Assembly: GCA_022825265.1 (NCBI GenBank)
Contig: JAJDXE010000014.1
Location: 1 to 43,788, forward strand
DNA length: 43,788 bases
Source: Dehalococcoidia bacterium
Lineage (GTDB): Bacteria > Chloroflexota > Dehalococcoidia > Bin125
Direction: 5' to 3'
The notes beneath the pieces were generated by a model. It did no database searches. It was not told the origin of the DNA and worked only from the letters and a program-made list of their open reading frames with translations. Each line of letters opens with the position of its first letter. Positions within the stretch are counted from its first letter, which is position 1. Both the position numbers and the translations under genes were made by a program. Positions 7,710 through 16,110 of the stretch are shown piece by piece.

Positions 7710-8771
7710 ATGAGCCGGATGACCGATGACCCCCGCATCGACCCGCGGTTCAAGGAGATGTTTGGCGGCCTGTCTGCGTTCCCGTTGCCGAACTTTGACT
7801 CGCGCGAAGAATTGGTGGCGGCGATGAACCGGCCAGAGGTCCTTGAGGGACTGAACGAGACGAGTCTGTTCAGCGAAGAAGAGGCTGAGGCGGTCGCGCC
7901 GTCCGAGGGCCTAACGATCACGACCGAGACCTTCGTCTCGGAGCCGGACGGCAACACGATCAAGGTGTCGCTGATGCGGCCCGCCTCGGAGGGGCCACTG
8001 GCCTGCGTCTACTACATCCACGGCGGTGGGATGGCGGTGATGTCGGCGTTTGATCTCGGCTATCAGTCCTGGGGCCGGATGATCGCGAACCAGGGCGTGG
8101 CTGTAGCGATGGTCGACTTCCGCAACTGCGCGATCCCGTCGTCTGCGCCTGAAGTCGAGCCGTATCCGGCGGGCTTGAACGACTGCATGTCGGGCCTGCG
8201 CTGGTTGATCTCGCGGGCGGACGAGTTCGGCATCGATGCGAGACGGATCCTGGTCGCGGGCGAGAGTGGCGGCGGCAACCTGACGCTCGCGCTGGGACTG
8301 CGCCTGACCCGTGAGGGCCATGCTGGGCTGGTCAAGGGGCTCTACGCCATGTGCCCCGACATTGCCGGAAGCAGGCCACGTGACGAGCTGCCGTCTTCGA
8401 TCGAGAACAACGAAGTCTGGCTCGATTCGCATAGCAACTTCGGCAGATTGGGCTACGGCATTGAGGCCTTTGAAGCGCGGGACCCGGAGGCCTGGCCCCT
8501 GTTCGCCAAGGAGGAGCATGTTCGGGGATTCCCCGAAACGGTGATCAGCGTCAACGAGTGCGATCCGTTGCGCGATGAGGGCATCGAGTTTTACCGACTG
8601 CTGCTCCGCGCGGGTCAGTCGGCGCGCTGTCGTCAGGTGATGGGTACGATCCACGGAGGCGACAACATGGTCCTGCCCTGCACCGACCTGGCGCTGGTGA
8701 CCGCGAGAGACATTGCGGCCTTCTGCCGTGGCCACTACCGATCCCGCCGCATCCGCCCTGACATTGGCTGA
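7710..8771 (+). CDS. alpha/beta hydrolase fold-3 (HSL-family) esterase
   Basis: A 353-residue esterase of the hormone-sensitive-lipase family. The oxyanion-hole motif HGGG is at 104-107, the nucleophile elbow GESGGGN at 184-190 (Ser186), the acid in CDPLRDEG and the histidine in GTIHGGDN. A long helical cap (about 1-70) precedes the core. Unusual for the family is Gly-Gly-Gly after the nucleophile serine where Ala-Gly-Gly is common. The last 37 bases overlap the convergent CoA-transferase gene. Likely acts on small esters in the same pathway as its neighbours; this is inferred from context only. Confidence 0.87.
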   Translation: MSRMTDDPRIDPRFKEMFGGLSAFPLPNFDSREELVAAMNRPEVLEGLNETSLFSEEEAEAVAPSEGLTITTETFVSEPDGNTIKVSLMRPASEGPLACVYYIHGGGMAVMSAFDLGYQSWGRMIANQGVAVAMVDFRNCAIPSSAPEVEPYPAGLNDCMSGLRWLISRADEFGIDARRILVAGESGGGNLTLALGLRLTREGHAGLVKGLYAMCPDIAGSRPRDELPSSIENNEVWLDSHSNFGRLGYGIEAFEARDPEAWPLFAKEEHVRGFPETVISVNECDPLRDEGIEFYRLLLRAGQSARCRQVMGTIHGGDNMVLPCTDLALVTARDIAAFCRGHYRSRRIRPDIG

Positions 8772-10003
8772 CGCGGACTCTTCTGGGCCTCGACCTCGGC
8801 GATCTCCTCCTGGCCGAAGCCGAGTTCGGACATGACCTCGGCGGTGTGCTGGCCCAGCTCGGGGAACCACGGCTTGGCACTGGCGGGGGTCTTGTTGAAC
8901 TGGGCGAAGTTGCCGGCCATCGGCTTCTTGCCGACGCCGGGGACATCCTTCTCGACGATGTAGCCGTTCTCGAGGGCCTGCGGGTCGGCCATCACGTCGT
9001 CGTAATCGAAGACGCGCTGGTACATGATGTAGTCGCGGCGCTGGTCGAAGAACTGCTCCCACTCGTCGGTGGTTCGGTTCTTCATGGCGCGGGCCATGTG
9101 CGGCCGCAGGAGCTTCGACTGCTCGACCCAGCGGAAGTCGCTCAGCGGCGAGCGCTTCTGGCTGGTGTCCCAGCGTGGGTCGGCGCCGATTTCGGGGATG
9201 CCGCCGAACTCGCAGAACTCCTGCCAGACCTGATCGCCCTGGATATCAACGTGGAAGGCGCCGCCGTCGGCGGTCAGGTAGGTGCCGGCGCTGCCGGGCA
9301 CGTTGGGGTGATGCGGTCCCTCGCGCGAGAGCAGGGTGCCCGAAATCGACGAGTGGTTGAGTTCCCAGGCCTGCATCCAGACCATCACGCCGTAGGCAGA
9401 GGTGCGGACTTTCTGTCCGACGCCGTGCAGTTCGCGGGCGGCCAGGGCGGTCATGATCGCGAGAGTGAGTCCCATCGCGCCGGAGGTGTCGCCGATCACC
9501 GAGCCGGCGATCATCGGCTGCGACTCGGGCTGGCCGACCATGTTGGCGATCCCGCTGCGGACCTGCGCGTACTGGTCGGTCATGCGCTTGTTGCGGTCGG
9601 GGCCCTCGTGGCCGAAGCCGTTGGCGATGCCGTAGACGAGGCGCTCGTTGCGCTTTGACAGTTCGTCGTAGCCAAGCCCCATGCGCTCGAGCGAGTCCTC
9701 GCGGAAGTTGCTGACGAACACGTCGGCGCGGTCGACGAGGCGCATCAGTACCTCGCGGCCGACCTCGGTGTGGACATCGAGCGCGATCGAGCGTTTGCCG
9801 TGCGAGACCGAGAGGAACTGCGCGCCCGGAGTCTCGGGCGGGGCGGTCCAGTTGACGCCGGTGTGCCAGCGGTTGGGGTCGCCGCCGGGCGGCTCGACCT
9901 TGACCACGTCGGCCCCCATGTCGGCCAGGAACCCGCCCACCAGCGGCCCCTGGATCGCAATCGCAAACTCCACCACCCGCAGACCCTCAAGCGGCTCGAC
10001 CAT
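8735..10003 (-). CDS. CaiB/BaiF family CoA-transferase
   Basis: Family III CoA-transferase, 422 residues, moving CoA between carboxylic acids through an aspartyl-CoA intermediate; cytosolic dimer of interlocked rings. It begins with LEGLRVVEFAIAIQGP, followed by LADMGADVVKVEPPGGDPNR and GKRSIALDV, all characteristic. The catalytic aspartate is expected in VIGDTSGAMG. LVYGIANGFGHEGP is the usual mid-protein block. It is convergent with, and overlaps by 37 bases, the upstream HSL esterase. Substrate cannot be told from sequence; the family includes formyl-, carnitine-, succinyl- and bile-acid-CoA transferases. Confidence 0.9.
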   Translation of the reverse strand: MVEPLEGLRVVEFAIAIQGPLVGGFLADMGADVVKVEPPGGDPNRWHTGVNWTAPPETPGAQFLSVSHGKRSIALDVHTEVGREVLMRLVDRADVFVSNFREDSLERMGLGYDELSKRNERLVYGIANGFGHEGPDRNKRMTDQYAQVRSGIANMVGQPESQPMIAGSVIGDTSGAMGLTLAIMTALAARELHGVGQKVRTSAYGVMVWMQAWELNHSSISGTLLSREGPHHPNVPGSAGTYLTADGGAFHVDIQGDQVWQEFCEFGGIPEIGADPRWDTSQKRSPLSDFRWVEQSKLLRPHMARAMKNRTTDEWEQFFDQRRDYIMYQRVFDYDDVMADPQALENGYIVEKDVPGVGKKPMAGNFAQFNKTPASAKPWFPELGQHTAEVMSELGFGQEEIAEVEAQKSPRQPMSGRMRRDR

Positions 10004-10069
10004 CCGTCACCTCGGCAATCCGAGTCGATCATAGGCATCCCCACACCACCTCGATGGCCCAACCAGGTC

Positions 10070-11755
10070 TCAGGCGTCGAGGCTCTGCTGGACGCCCTGT
10101 TGTCTCTTGCGCCGCGGCGCCTTGCGGAACGTCTGCGGCGCGGCGAAACGCGGATACTCCGGCTGCGCCCCCGCGAGTAGCTCCTCGATCGTCAGGATCT
10201 GCACCTTCGGATAGCGGTTGCCCGGCAGACTCTCCGGCTCGTAGAAGCCCGCCCCGATCGCTTCCTGGCGCATCGGCTCGGTCGGTTCCTCCAGCGTGAT
10301 GAAGATGCCGACCGCCGCGTCCTCGCGCTCCATGTCGCCCTTCAGCGTCGCGATCATCCCCCGGTTCACGTGCCCGCTCTTGACCTGCACGATGATCCGC
10401 TTGGCCTTGCCCGAGTTGTCGTCGAAGAAGTTGATGTAGCCGTCGATCCCCGAGTCCGCCCCCTTCTTGCCCGTCGCCGGCCGCGCGTCGACCAGGCCCA
10501 GCGCCCAGTACTCGAACTGGTAGCGCCCATCATGCTCCGACTCCGTCGCCAGCGCCCGCGCGCTGGCCACATCCTGCGGGAGCCCGCTAACCGTAATGCC
10601 CGAGAGCTCAGACCCAAAGGTGTCTTTGAGGCGATGCCTCATCAGCGAAATCGAGACGTGGGTCACGTCGATCCCGATCCAGCGACGCCTGAGCCGCTCC
10701 GCTACCGCGACGGCAGTGCCGCAGCCGCAAAACGGATCGAGCACGACATCACCCTCCCTGCTGCTGGCGTTGACAATCCGCTCCAGCAGCGCTTCAGGCT
10801 TCTGTGTTGGATAGCCGAGACGCTCCCTCGCGTTGGCGGAAAGTGGCCTAATGTCCAACCAGACAGCCTGCACACGTTGCCCGTCCTCTACCTCATCGAA
10901 GTATCGCTTGTAAGACGGGATAGAGCCTTCGGGCGGCCAGTGAACTCTGCCCCAGTCGTCAAGCCTGTCTAGTTTCTCCTGCGTGGTTAGACCATTAAGC
11001 GCCGGGTTTGAGGTGCCTCCCGGCACTGCCCAGTGGCGACCCACAGCCGTTGGGTTGATGCCTCTCCATGGCTTCCCTGACGCGCCATTACGAACGCCAG
11101 CGGCAGTCAAGTCGCTTAGGCGATACCGTCCTCGATGATCCTCGAACTTGTAGAAGCGCTCAACGTACCCGTCGTCGTGTGGGAGCAGGGCTGGACTCCA
11201 GAAGTAATCGTCCGACTTGCTGTAGAACAGCAGCGTGTCGTAGTTCGGACCGAATCTTCGAGCACTGCTGTGAGCCGACGTTCGTTGCCACACAATGTCA
11301 TTGCGGAACTGCTCTTTGCCGAAGATCGAGTCCATGAGGAGCTTGAGATAGTGATTGGCGGTGGGATCGCAGTGGAGGTAGATGCTGCCGGTCGGCTTGA
11401 GCACGCGGTGGAGCTCGGCCAGTCGTTGGGCCATCATCGTCAGGTAGGCCATCATGTCGTTCTGGCCGAGGAAATGGCGCATGGCCTGCAGCAGGCTGCC
11501 TAGCTTGTCGGGGCCGTCGGTGACGACCTCCTGGTAGGCCCGCTCCGAGTCCATATTCCAGTGCCAGGTGTCGTCGAAGGCGGTGATCTGGGCGGCGGAG
11601 TCCTCGCCGGAGCGCTCCTTGAACAGAACGTTGTAGGTGGCGTTGGAGTTGAAGGGCGGATCGAGGTAGATGAGGTCGACGGACTCGTCGGAGATGTGCT
11701 CTCGGAGGACTGAGAGGTTGTCGCCGAAGTAGAGCTGGTTGGTCCAGTCGGTCAT
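10070..11755 (-). CDS. DNA methyltransferase (beta-class, type III Mod-like) fused to Mrr-like restriction domain
   Basis: A 561-residue protein. The catalytic motif DPPFNS (32-37) precedes the SAM-binding DPFCGCGTAV (340-349), the motif order of beta-class amino-methyltransferases (N6-adenine or N4-cytosine). The 200-residue stretch between holds the likely target-recognition region. PTQKPEALLERIV (316-328) is motif X. After about 400, EYWALGLVDARP, then GADSGIDGY (Asp438) and IIVQVKSG (Gln457-Val-Lys459) match an Mrr-type PD-(D/E)XK nuclease with Q-x-K. The protein could thus modify and cut DNA by itself. A short basic tail follows. The AAGGA ribosome site is well placed. It lies 80 bases downstream of a kinase gene on the same strand and is probably co-transcribed with it. 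Confidence 0.88.
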   Translation of the reverse strand: MTDWTNQLYFGDNLSVLREHISDESVDLIYLDPPFNSNATYNVLFKERSGEDSAAQITAFDDTWHWNMDSERAYQEVVTDGPDKLGSLLQAMRHFLGQNDMMAYLTMMAQRLAELHRVLKPTGSIYLHCDPTANHYLKLLMDSIFGKEQFRNDIVWQRTSAHSSARRFGPNYDTLLFYSKSDDYFWSPALLPHDDGYVERFYKFEDHRGRYRLSDLTAAGVRNGASGKPWRGINPTAVGRHWAVPGGTSNPALNGLTTQEKLDRLDDWGRVHWPPEGSIPSYKRYFDEVEDGQRVQAVWLDIRPLSANARERLGYPTQKPEALLERIVNASSREGDVVLDPFCGCGTAVAVAERLRRRWIGIDVTHVSISLMRHRLKDTFGSELSGITVSGLPQDVASARALATESEHDGRYQFEYWALGLVDARPATGKKGADSGIDGYINFFDDNSGKAKRIIVQVKSGHVNRGMIATLKGDMEREDAAVGIFITLEEPTEPMRQEAIGAGFYEPESLPGNRYPKVQILTIEELLAGAQPEYPRFAAPQTFRKAPRRKRQQGVQQSLDA

Positions 11756-11835
11756 TGGTGAGGTCCTTCGGCGGTAGGGTAGGGCGTGGATTCACTCATG
11801 GCTTCTGTCGCCTACCCGAAGAGAAGGGAAGTGGC

Positions 11836-13311
11836 TCACTCGTCCCTGTAAGACGACCTAATGTCACTCTCTTCCGGCAAGCTACCTGGATAAGTCAGTT
11901 TGCCTGCTACTGCGTCAACCAGCTTCGTTGTCCAGAACTCAACAAAAGGATCAAAATCGTCGGAGTCGCACCCACGCACCCTTCTGGCCAACTCCTCGGT
12001 TCCCATAGTCCTACTGAATGCGCGACTAGCTAGCCTGCCCGGCTCCAAAGAAAACGGTGTTAGCTCGGTTCGACTATTGGTGAATGCACCAGGCCAGAAT
12101 GCGAGCTCAAACCAGCGATACGCTCCTTTGTCCTGAGCATCACAGTACCAGACCGAGTGAGACCGGCCTGCGTATCCCCTGTTACCTCTAGAGTCGGTAA
12201 GGATGATAGAGGTACTCGCAATGACATCGAATGGAATGGCGGTACCATCCAATGTGTGGTCTTGCGTTCTTGTGACGCCCCCCCAATCCAACAACACTGG
12301 TCCCAGCCTAATGGGCCATTGAGATAACCCGGCATCAGGCAGATTGCTCATGAACACACTCATCATTTCCTTCTTCATATCCTGCAACTGACTCATTGCT
12401 GCACTATACAAGAGACTCCGGCGCTCCCTTTCTGTTTCAGCTCGAGCAATCTCCGCTGCTCTTGCGGTGTTTTCGGTTTGAATCTGAAGGTTTAGCGACT
12501 GTAGGAGCGACTGCGTGTTGTTGGCGGGAGGAGATACCGCGGCAAGTCTCTCGCCTAGTTGAGATGTGGCGGGCCTCGCGCCCGGAGCTTTTTCTAGGCA
12601 CTTCAAAACTAAAGACTCCAAGGAGTCAAGACCAAGGTTCATAGCGGATGGCTCAAGGTGCAGATGCTGGTCCCTGAGTGTCTCAGAATCCTCTCCATCA
12701 AACGGTCTCCGCCCACCCAAAATCTCGTAGGCCACCACACCAAACTGATAGACATCACTTGCGGATGTGGCTCGCTCATGCTTCCATTGTTCCGGGGAAG
12801 CGTAATGCCAAGACATCGAGCCCTTAAGTGTGTTGTCAGACGTGGACTTGTCAGCGTAGCGAGCAATGCCGAAGTCCGCAAGGCACCATTGGCCGTTCCA
12901 AAAGAGAATGTTCTCAGGCTTTATGTCACGATGCACTACTTCGCCCCTTAGACCGACAAGAGCATTGGCAACTCCCTGGAGCACGGGCTTGGCCTCATCC
13001 CACGTCAAAGGGCGTCCTACTGCGGTCAGGTGTTGACGTAGCGAGTACTCCGCCAGGGGCATCCAAATCGCCCAATGGCCCTCATACTCTCCTTCGAGCT
13101 TCGTTGGAACGGTATTGTATGCGCCAGTCAGGTCTTCGACTAGGAGATCTCGCCCAGCGTAAGGAGACTTCTCCACGAACTTGAGAGCGGCCTCGCTACC
13201 ATCAAGCGATTTAGCCCTGTAGACGCGGGCAAATCCACCTGTCCCTAAGAGTTCTTCCAGGAGCCAAGTCGAGCTCCCGATTTCGACCTTCGCCCCAACA
13301 GCAATGGACAT
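11836..13311 (-). CDS. cytosolic serine/threonine protein kinase with unknown C-terminal domain
   Basis: Hanks-type kinase, 491 residues from the chosen ATG, which has AGGA seven bases upstream; a longer frame to 13449 lacks support. The Gly loop GTGGFARV is at 23-30, VAIK-type lysine AALKF at Lys44, catalytic loop HRDIKPEN at 127-134, DFG at 146-148 and the APE equivalent SPE at 172-174, so all catalytic residues are present. No transmembrane segment follows, unlike PknB-type sensor kinases. Instead there is a helical, probably coiled-coil stretch (about 262-320) and a beta-rich domain (about 325-491) that I do not recognise. G+C is near 50-55%, clearly below neighbours, suggesting transfer. 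It is upstream of the methyltransferase-nuclease gene on the same strand. Confidence 0.88.
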   Translation of the reverse strand: MSIAVGAKVEIGSSTWLLEELLGTGGFARVYRAKSLDGSEAALKFVEKSPYAGRDLLVEDLTGAYNTVPTKLEGEYEGHWAIWMPLAEYSLRQHLTAVGRPLTWDEAKPVLQGVANALVGLRGEVVHRDIKPENILFWNGQWCLADFGIARYADKSTSDNTLKGSMSWHYASPEQWKHERATSASDVYQFGVVAYEILGGRRPFDGEDSETLRDQHLHLEPSAMNLGLDSLESLVLKCLEKAPGARPATSQLGERLAAVSPPANNTQSLLQSLNLQIQTENTARAAEIARAETERERRSLLYSAAMSQLQDMKKEMMSVFMSNLPDAGLSQWPIRLGPVLLDWGGVTRTQDHTLDGTAIPFDVIASTSIILTDSRGNRGYAGRSHSVWYCDAQDKGAYRWFELAFWPGAFTNSRTELTPFSLEPGRLASRAFSRTMGTEELARRVRGCDSDDFDPFVEFWTTKLVDAVAGKLTYPGSLPEESDIRSSYRDE

Positions 13312-13411
13312 CCCAATCCTCAATCCCCGATGAGAACATCGAAACCGCGATCTCGATGATCTTACTCGAAAGAGTTTGCATCTAGGACGGCAACTGGTGA
13401 GAGAGTGTCTT

Positions 13412-13436
13412 GGGTGACCTGTGTCGGACAGGTGAG
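13412..13436. repeat. imperfect inverted repeat in kinase/protease intergenic gap
   Basis: TGACCTGT and ACAGGTGA flank GTCGG, a 7-of-8 inverted repeat in the 280-base gap between the divergent kinase and protease genes. It could be an operator, an insertion-sequence end relic or chance. No transposase fragment was recognised around it. The rest of the gap (13312-13592) shows only the low-G+C leader of the kinase and the ribosome site of the protease. Confidence 0.3.
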
Positions 13437-13592
13437 TTAAGCGGAACACCGCACAACGGTGCGAGGTAAACCAAACGGATTAGTAACTGACGGCGATGGA
13501 TCGTGGCTGCTCGGCAGTGACTTCGCGGCGGTCGTAGACTGGGGATCGAAGGCGCGGGCGCGAAGCCCTCCCTGATTGCGGAGAGACGACCG

Positions 13593-14027
13593 ATGCTGCG
13601 AGCGGTGGCGGAGCCGGAGGCGATCGAGCGCCTGGCGAGCCAGATCAAGGAGTCGCCGATGGGCGAGGTGCGAGTGCCGGTGCGAGTCGCAAACCCGGAT
13701 GCCCCGGACCGCTTCTGGGAGGCGGAATTCCTCGTCGACAGCGGCGCGAGCGTGTCGGTGGTACCGGTAGATGTGCTCAATCGGATAGGGATCGATGCGC
13801 GTCGACTCGGCCGCTTCTATCTGGCCGACGAGTCCTCCATCGTCCGGCGCGTCGGGATTGCCAGCTTCACCATCGCCGGTGAGACGGAGGACGCGAGCGT
13901 GGTGTTCGGTGAAGAAGGCGCGGAGCCGATCCTCGGCTTGACGGTGTTGCAGTCGCTGGGGTTGCTGATCGATCCGCTGCGCCATCGGCTACTGCCGCGT
14001 TCCGCGCTCGCGGCATCGCTGGACTAG
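13593..14027 (+). CDS. retropepsin-like (clan AA) aspartic protease
   Basis: A 144-residue single-domain protein. FLVDSGASVSVVP (48-60) carries the D-S-G catalytic triad of retroviral-type aspartic proteases, and EPILGLTVLQSLGLLIDP near the end is the usual ILG...L..LGL.ID closing motif. Such proteins act as homodimers, each chain giving one Asp. The start at 13593 has GGAGAG seven bases upstream; an internal ATG at 13659 (MGEVRVPV) is the more usual family N-terminus. The TAG stop is followed in the same frame by 25 further open codons (14028-14102) before TGA. Target substrate unknown. Confidence 0.8.
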   Translation: MLRAVAEPEAIERLASQIKESPMGEVRVPVRVANPDAPDRFWEAEFLVDSGASVSVVPVDVLNRIGIDARRLGRFYLADESSIVRRVGIASFTIAGETEDASVVFGEEGAEPILGLTVLQSLGLLIDPLRHRLLPRSALAASLD

Positions 14028-14105
14028 CGATCTCACTATCAGACGCTGCTCGAACTGGACTGCGACGGCAACCCGGTCGCCCTGCTGGCGATCCCCATCG
14101 ATTGA
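14028..14105 (+). other. in-frame open extension behind the protease stop codon
   Basis: Directly after the TAG at 14025-14027 the same frame reads RSHYQTLLELDCDG and then NPVALLAIPID before TGA at 14103-14105. The amino-acid pattern looks protein-like (alternating hydrophobic strands around a DG turn), so it may be the relic of a longer C-terminus or of a separate small gene such as a DUF2283-like protein that has lost its start. No ATG or GTG opens it. The rest of 14106-14265 shows no gene. Confidence 0.3.
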
Positions 14106-14265
14106 TCCGGTTCCGCGCACTCAGCGCACCGAAGCGCTCACCGAACCCTGATGGTCCTCCCGCGCTTCCATGCCGGTGCTTCCTGGTTTGTACGCGAGCG
14201 CAGCGAACAGTGTTAGCTTCGACTCTGTTCCAGGTCCCAACGGGACCGTTTCGTTGGATGTCCCG

Positions 14266-15999
14266 ATGAGCCACGCTGCCGCCCAGACGCCAACCGCCGC
14301 CACGGTTGGGTTCGCCCTGCCGCACCGGACCAAGATGCTGATTCTCGGCAGCGCGGTCGTGGCGATGTTCCTCTCGGCCGTGCAGCACTCGATCGTCGCC
14401 ACCGCGACGCCGGTGCTGGCGGCCGACCTGGGGCGAATCGACCTGATCGCGTTCATGGAATCGGCGTTCATGGCGACCTCGGTGCCGGCCGTGGCGATCG
14501 CCGGTCGGATGTCCGATGTCTACGGTCGCAAGCCGTTTCTGCTGGCCGGTCTGGTGATCTTCGCCGGGGCGACGGCGCTGGCCGGGTTTGCGACGTCGAT
14601 GGAGATGCTGATCGGCTTCCGCGCGCTGCAGGGCATCGGCGGCGGGATCCTGATGGGCAACACGTTCTCGATCTCCGGCGACCTGTTCCCGCCCTCGGAG
14701 CGGGCCAAGTACATGGGGATTTTCGCGGCGGTCTTCGGCGTCGGCGGGCTGGTCGGTCCGCTGTTGGGCGGCCTGATCGTGGACGCGCTCAACTGGCGCT
14801 GGGTGTTCTGGTCGATCCTGCCGCTGGCGGCGCTGGCGTTCGCCTCGATTGCGTTCATCATGCCCTGGTTGCGGCCGCCGCCGCGCAAGGTGGTGATCGA
14901 CTGGCTGGGGATCGGAGCGATGCTGTTGGCCCTGATGCCGGCGATGCTGGCGCTGGGCCTGGTTTCGACGGGGACCGCCTGGCTCGACATTAAGGTGCTG
15001 GTGCTGTTGGGCGTTTCCGGCATCGGAGTCGTGGCGTTTGCCAGCGCCGAGCGTGCGGCCAGGGAACCGGTTCTGCCTGCCGCGCTGTTCAAGAACCATA
15101 CGTTCCGCGTCGCCGCTCTGGTGATGGCGGTGATCGGCGGCGGTCTGTTCGGCGTGTCGTTCTTCCTCGCCTACTTCATGCAGGGCGTGCTCGGCTATAG
15201 CCCGACGGCCTCGGGGTTGCTGCTCAGCACCGAGATCATCTCGCTGGTGATCGCCGCGTCGATTGCCGGGCAGGTCGTGTCGCGGACGGGCCGCTACAAG
15301 GCGATGTCGGTGGTGGCGGCGGTGATCATTGTGGTCAGCGGTTGGCTGATGACCCAGTTGAGCACCGAGACCGGGGCGGTCGATGTGGTCTGGAGGCTGG
15401 TGCTGTTCGGGATCGGTCTCGGGATTCTGTATCCGGCCCTCCTGACCGCGGCGCAGAATGCCCTGCCGCAGAGCATGTTGGGCACGGTCTCGGGCGCGAC
15501 GCAGTTCTTCGAAGAGATCGGCGCGATCATCGGCGTGACGCTGGTCGGCGCGCTGGTGACGGGCCGGTTGACGAGCGAGCTGGCGGCCCGGTTGCCGGCC
15601 GATCTGGCGGCTCATGCCGACCCGACGCAGCTCCTGAGCGAGGAGGCGAGTTCCGGTCTGCTGGCGGAAGTCGGCGAAGCGGGCTTCATGCAGATCATCG
15701 CCACGCTGCCCGAGGCGCTGGCGGTCGCGATCACCAGCAACTTCTGGATTTCTGCGGGCGTCGGTCTGGTTGCGTTCCTGGCTGTCCTGACACTCAAGGA
15801 GAAGCGGCTGCGCACGGGCGAGGAAGACCTGCCCGACGTACCGGAAGGCGCGCTCGGTCAACCTCACAGTGCGGCATCGAACGGAACCAACGGCAACGGA
15901 GCACTGGCGAACGGCTGGACGAGCAATCCCGCCCCCGTGGCCCGAATCCGACCTCAGCGTTCGCTCGCAGGGTCAGACGATTCGCGGGCGCGATTCTGA
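14266..15999 (+). CDS. MFS drug:proton antiporter, DHA2 (14-TM) family
   Basis: An integral membrane transporter of about 577 residues with roughly 14 hydrophobic segments. After the first helix comes the loop GRMSDVYGRKPF, the MFS motif A between helices 2 and 3. A motif-C-like GVGGLVGPLLGGLIVD follows in helix 5, as expected for drug/H+ antiporters. A large periplasmic-type loop near 430-500 and a Ser/Asn/Gly-rich cytosolic tail close the protein. A longer frame begins at 14170, but residues 1-32 there lack family character and the ATG at 14266 is preferred although its ribosome site is weak. Likely exports lipophilic or toxic compounds; substrate unknown. No regulator is adjacent. Confidence 0.88.
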   Translation: MSHAAAQTPTAATVGFALPHRTKMLILGSAVVAMFLSAVQHSIVATATPVLAADLGRIDLIAFMESAFMATSVPAVAIAGRMSDVYGRKPFLLAGLVIFAGATALAGFATSMEMLIGFRALQGIGGGILMGNTFSISGDLFPPSERAKYMGIFAAVFGVGGLVGPLLGGLIVDALNWRWVFWSILPLAALAFASIAFIMPWLRPPPRKVVIDWLGIGAMLLALMPAMLALGLVSTGTAWLDIKVLVLLGVSGIGVVAFASAERAAREPVLPAALFKNHTFRVAALVMAVIGGGLFGVSFFLAYFMQGVLGYSPTASGLLLSTEIISLVIAASIAGQVVSRTGRYKAMSVVAAVIIVVSGWLMTQLSTETGAVDVVWRLVLFGIGLGILYPALLTAAQNALPQSMLGTVSGATQFFEEIGAIIGVTLVGALVTGRLTSELAARLPADLAAHADPTQLLSEEASSGLLAEVGEAGFMQIIATLPEALAVAITSNFWISAGVGLVAFLAVLTLKEKRLRTGEEDLPDVPEGALGQPHSAASNGTNGNGALANGWTSNPAPVARIRPQRSLAGSDDSRARF

Positions 16000-16110
16000 C
16001 CAGTCCCGGATCGGCCTCGATGTGCCTCCAGGATGGCTAGCCTGACTACCTGACCGCCTGACCAGGCGCGAGCGACCGGTTGGGCGTCGCCTGCTGAGAG
16101 GGACACCATC

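Noticed and set aside
13312..13449. N-terminal extension of the kinase frame (46 codons)
   Set aside because: Basic and Cys/Arg-rich, no conserved pattern; the ATG at 13311 has a well-placed ribosome site and begins directly before the kinase fold.
13380..13600. Possible insertion-sequence end at the inverted repeat
   Set aside because: No transposase fragment, no second end and no target duplication could be found; kept only as an inverted repeat.
13867..15867. 666-codon minus-strand frame rich in Arg/His/Gln
   Set aside because: It is the shadow of the MFS transporter gene; the composition is that of a frame-shifted membrane-protein gene.
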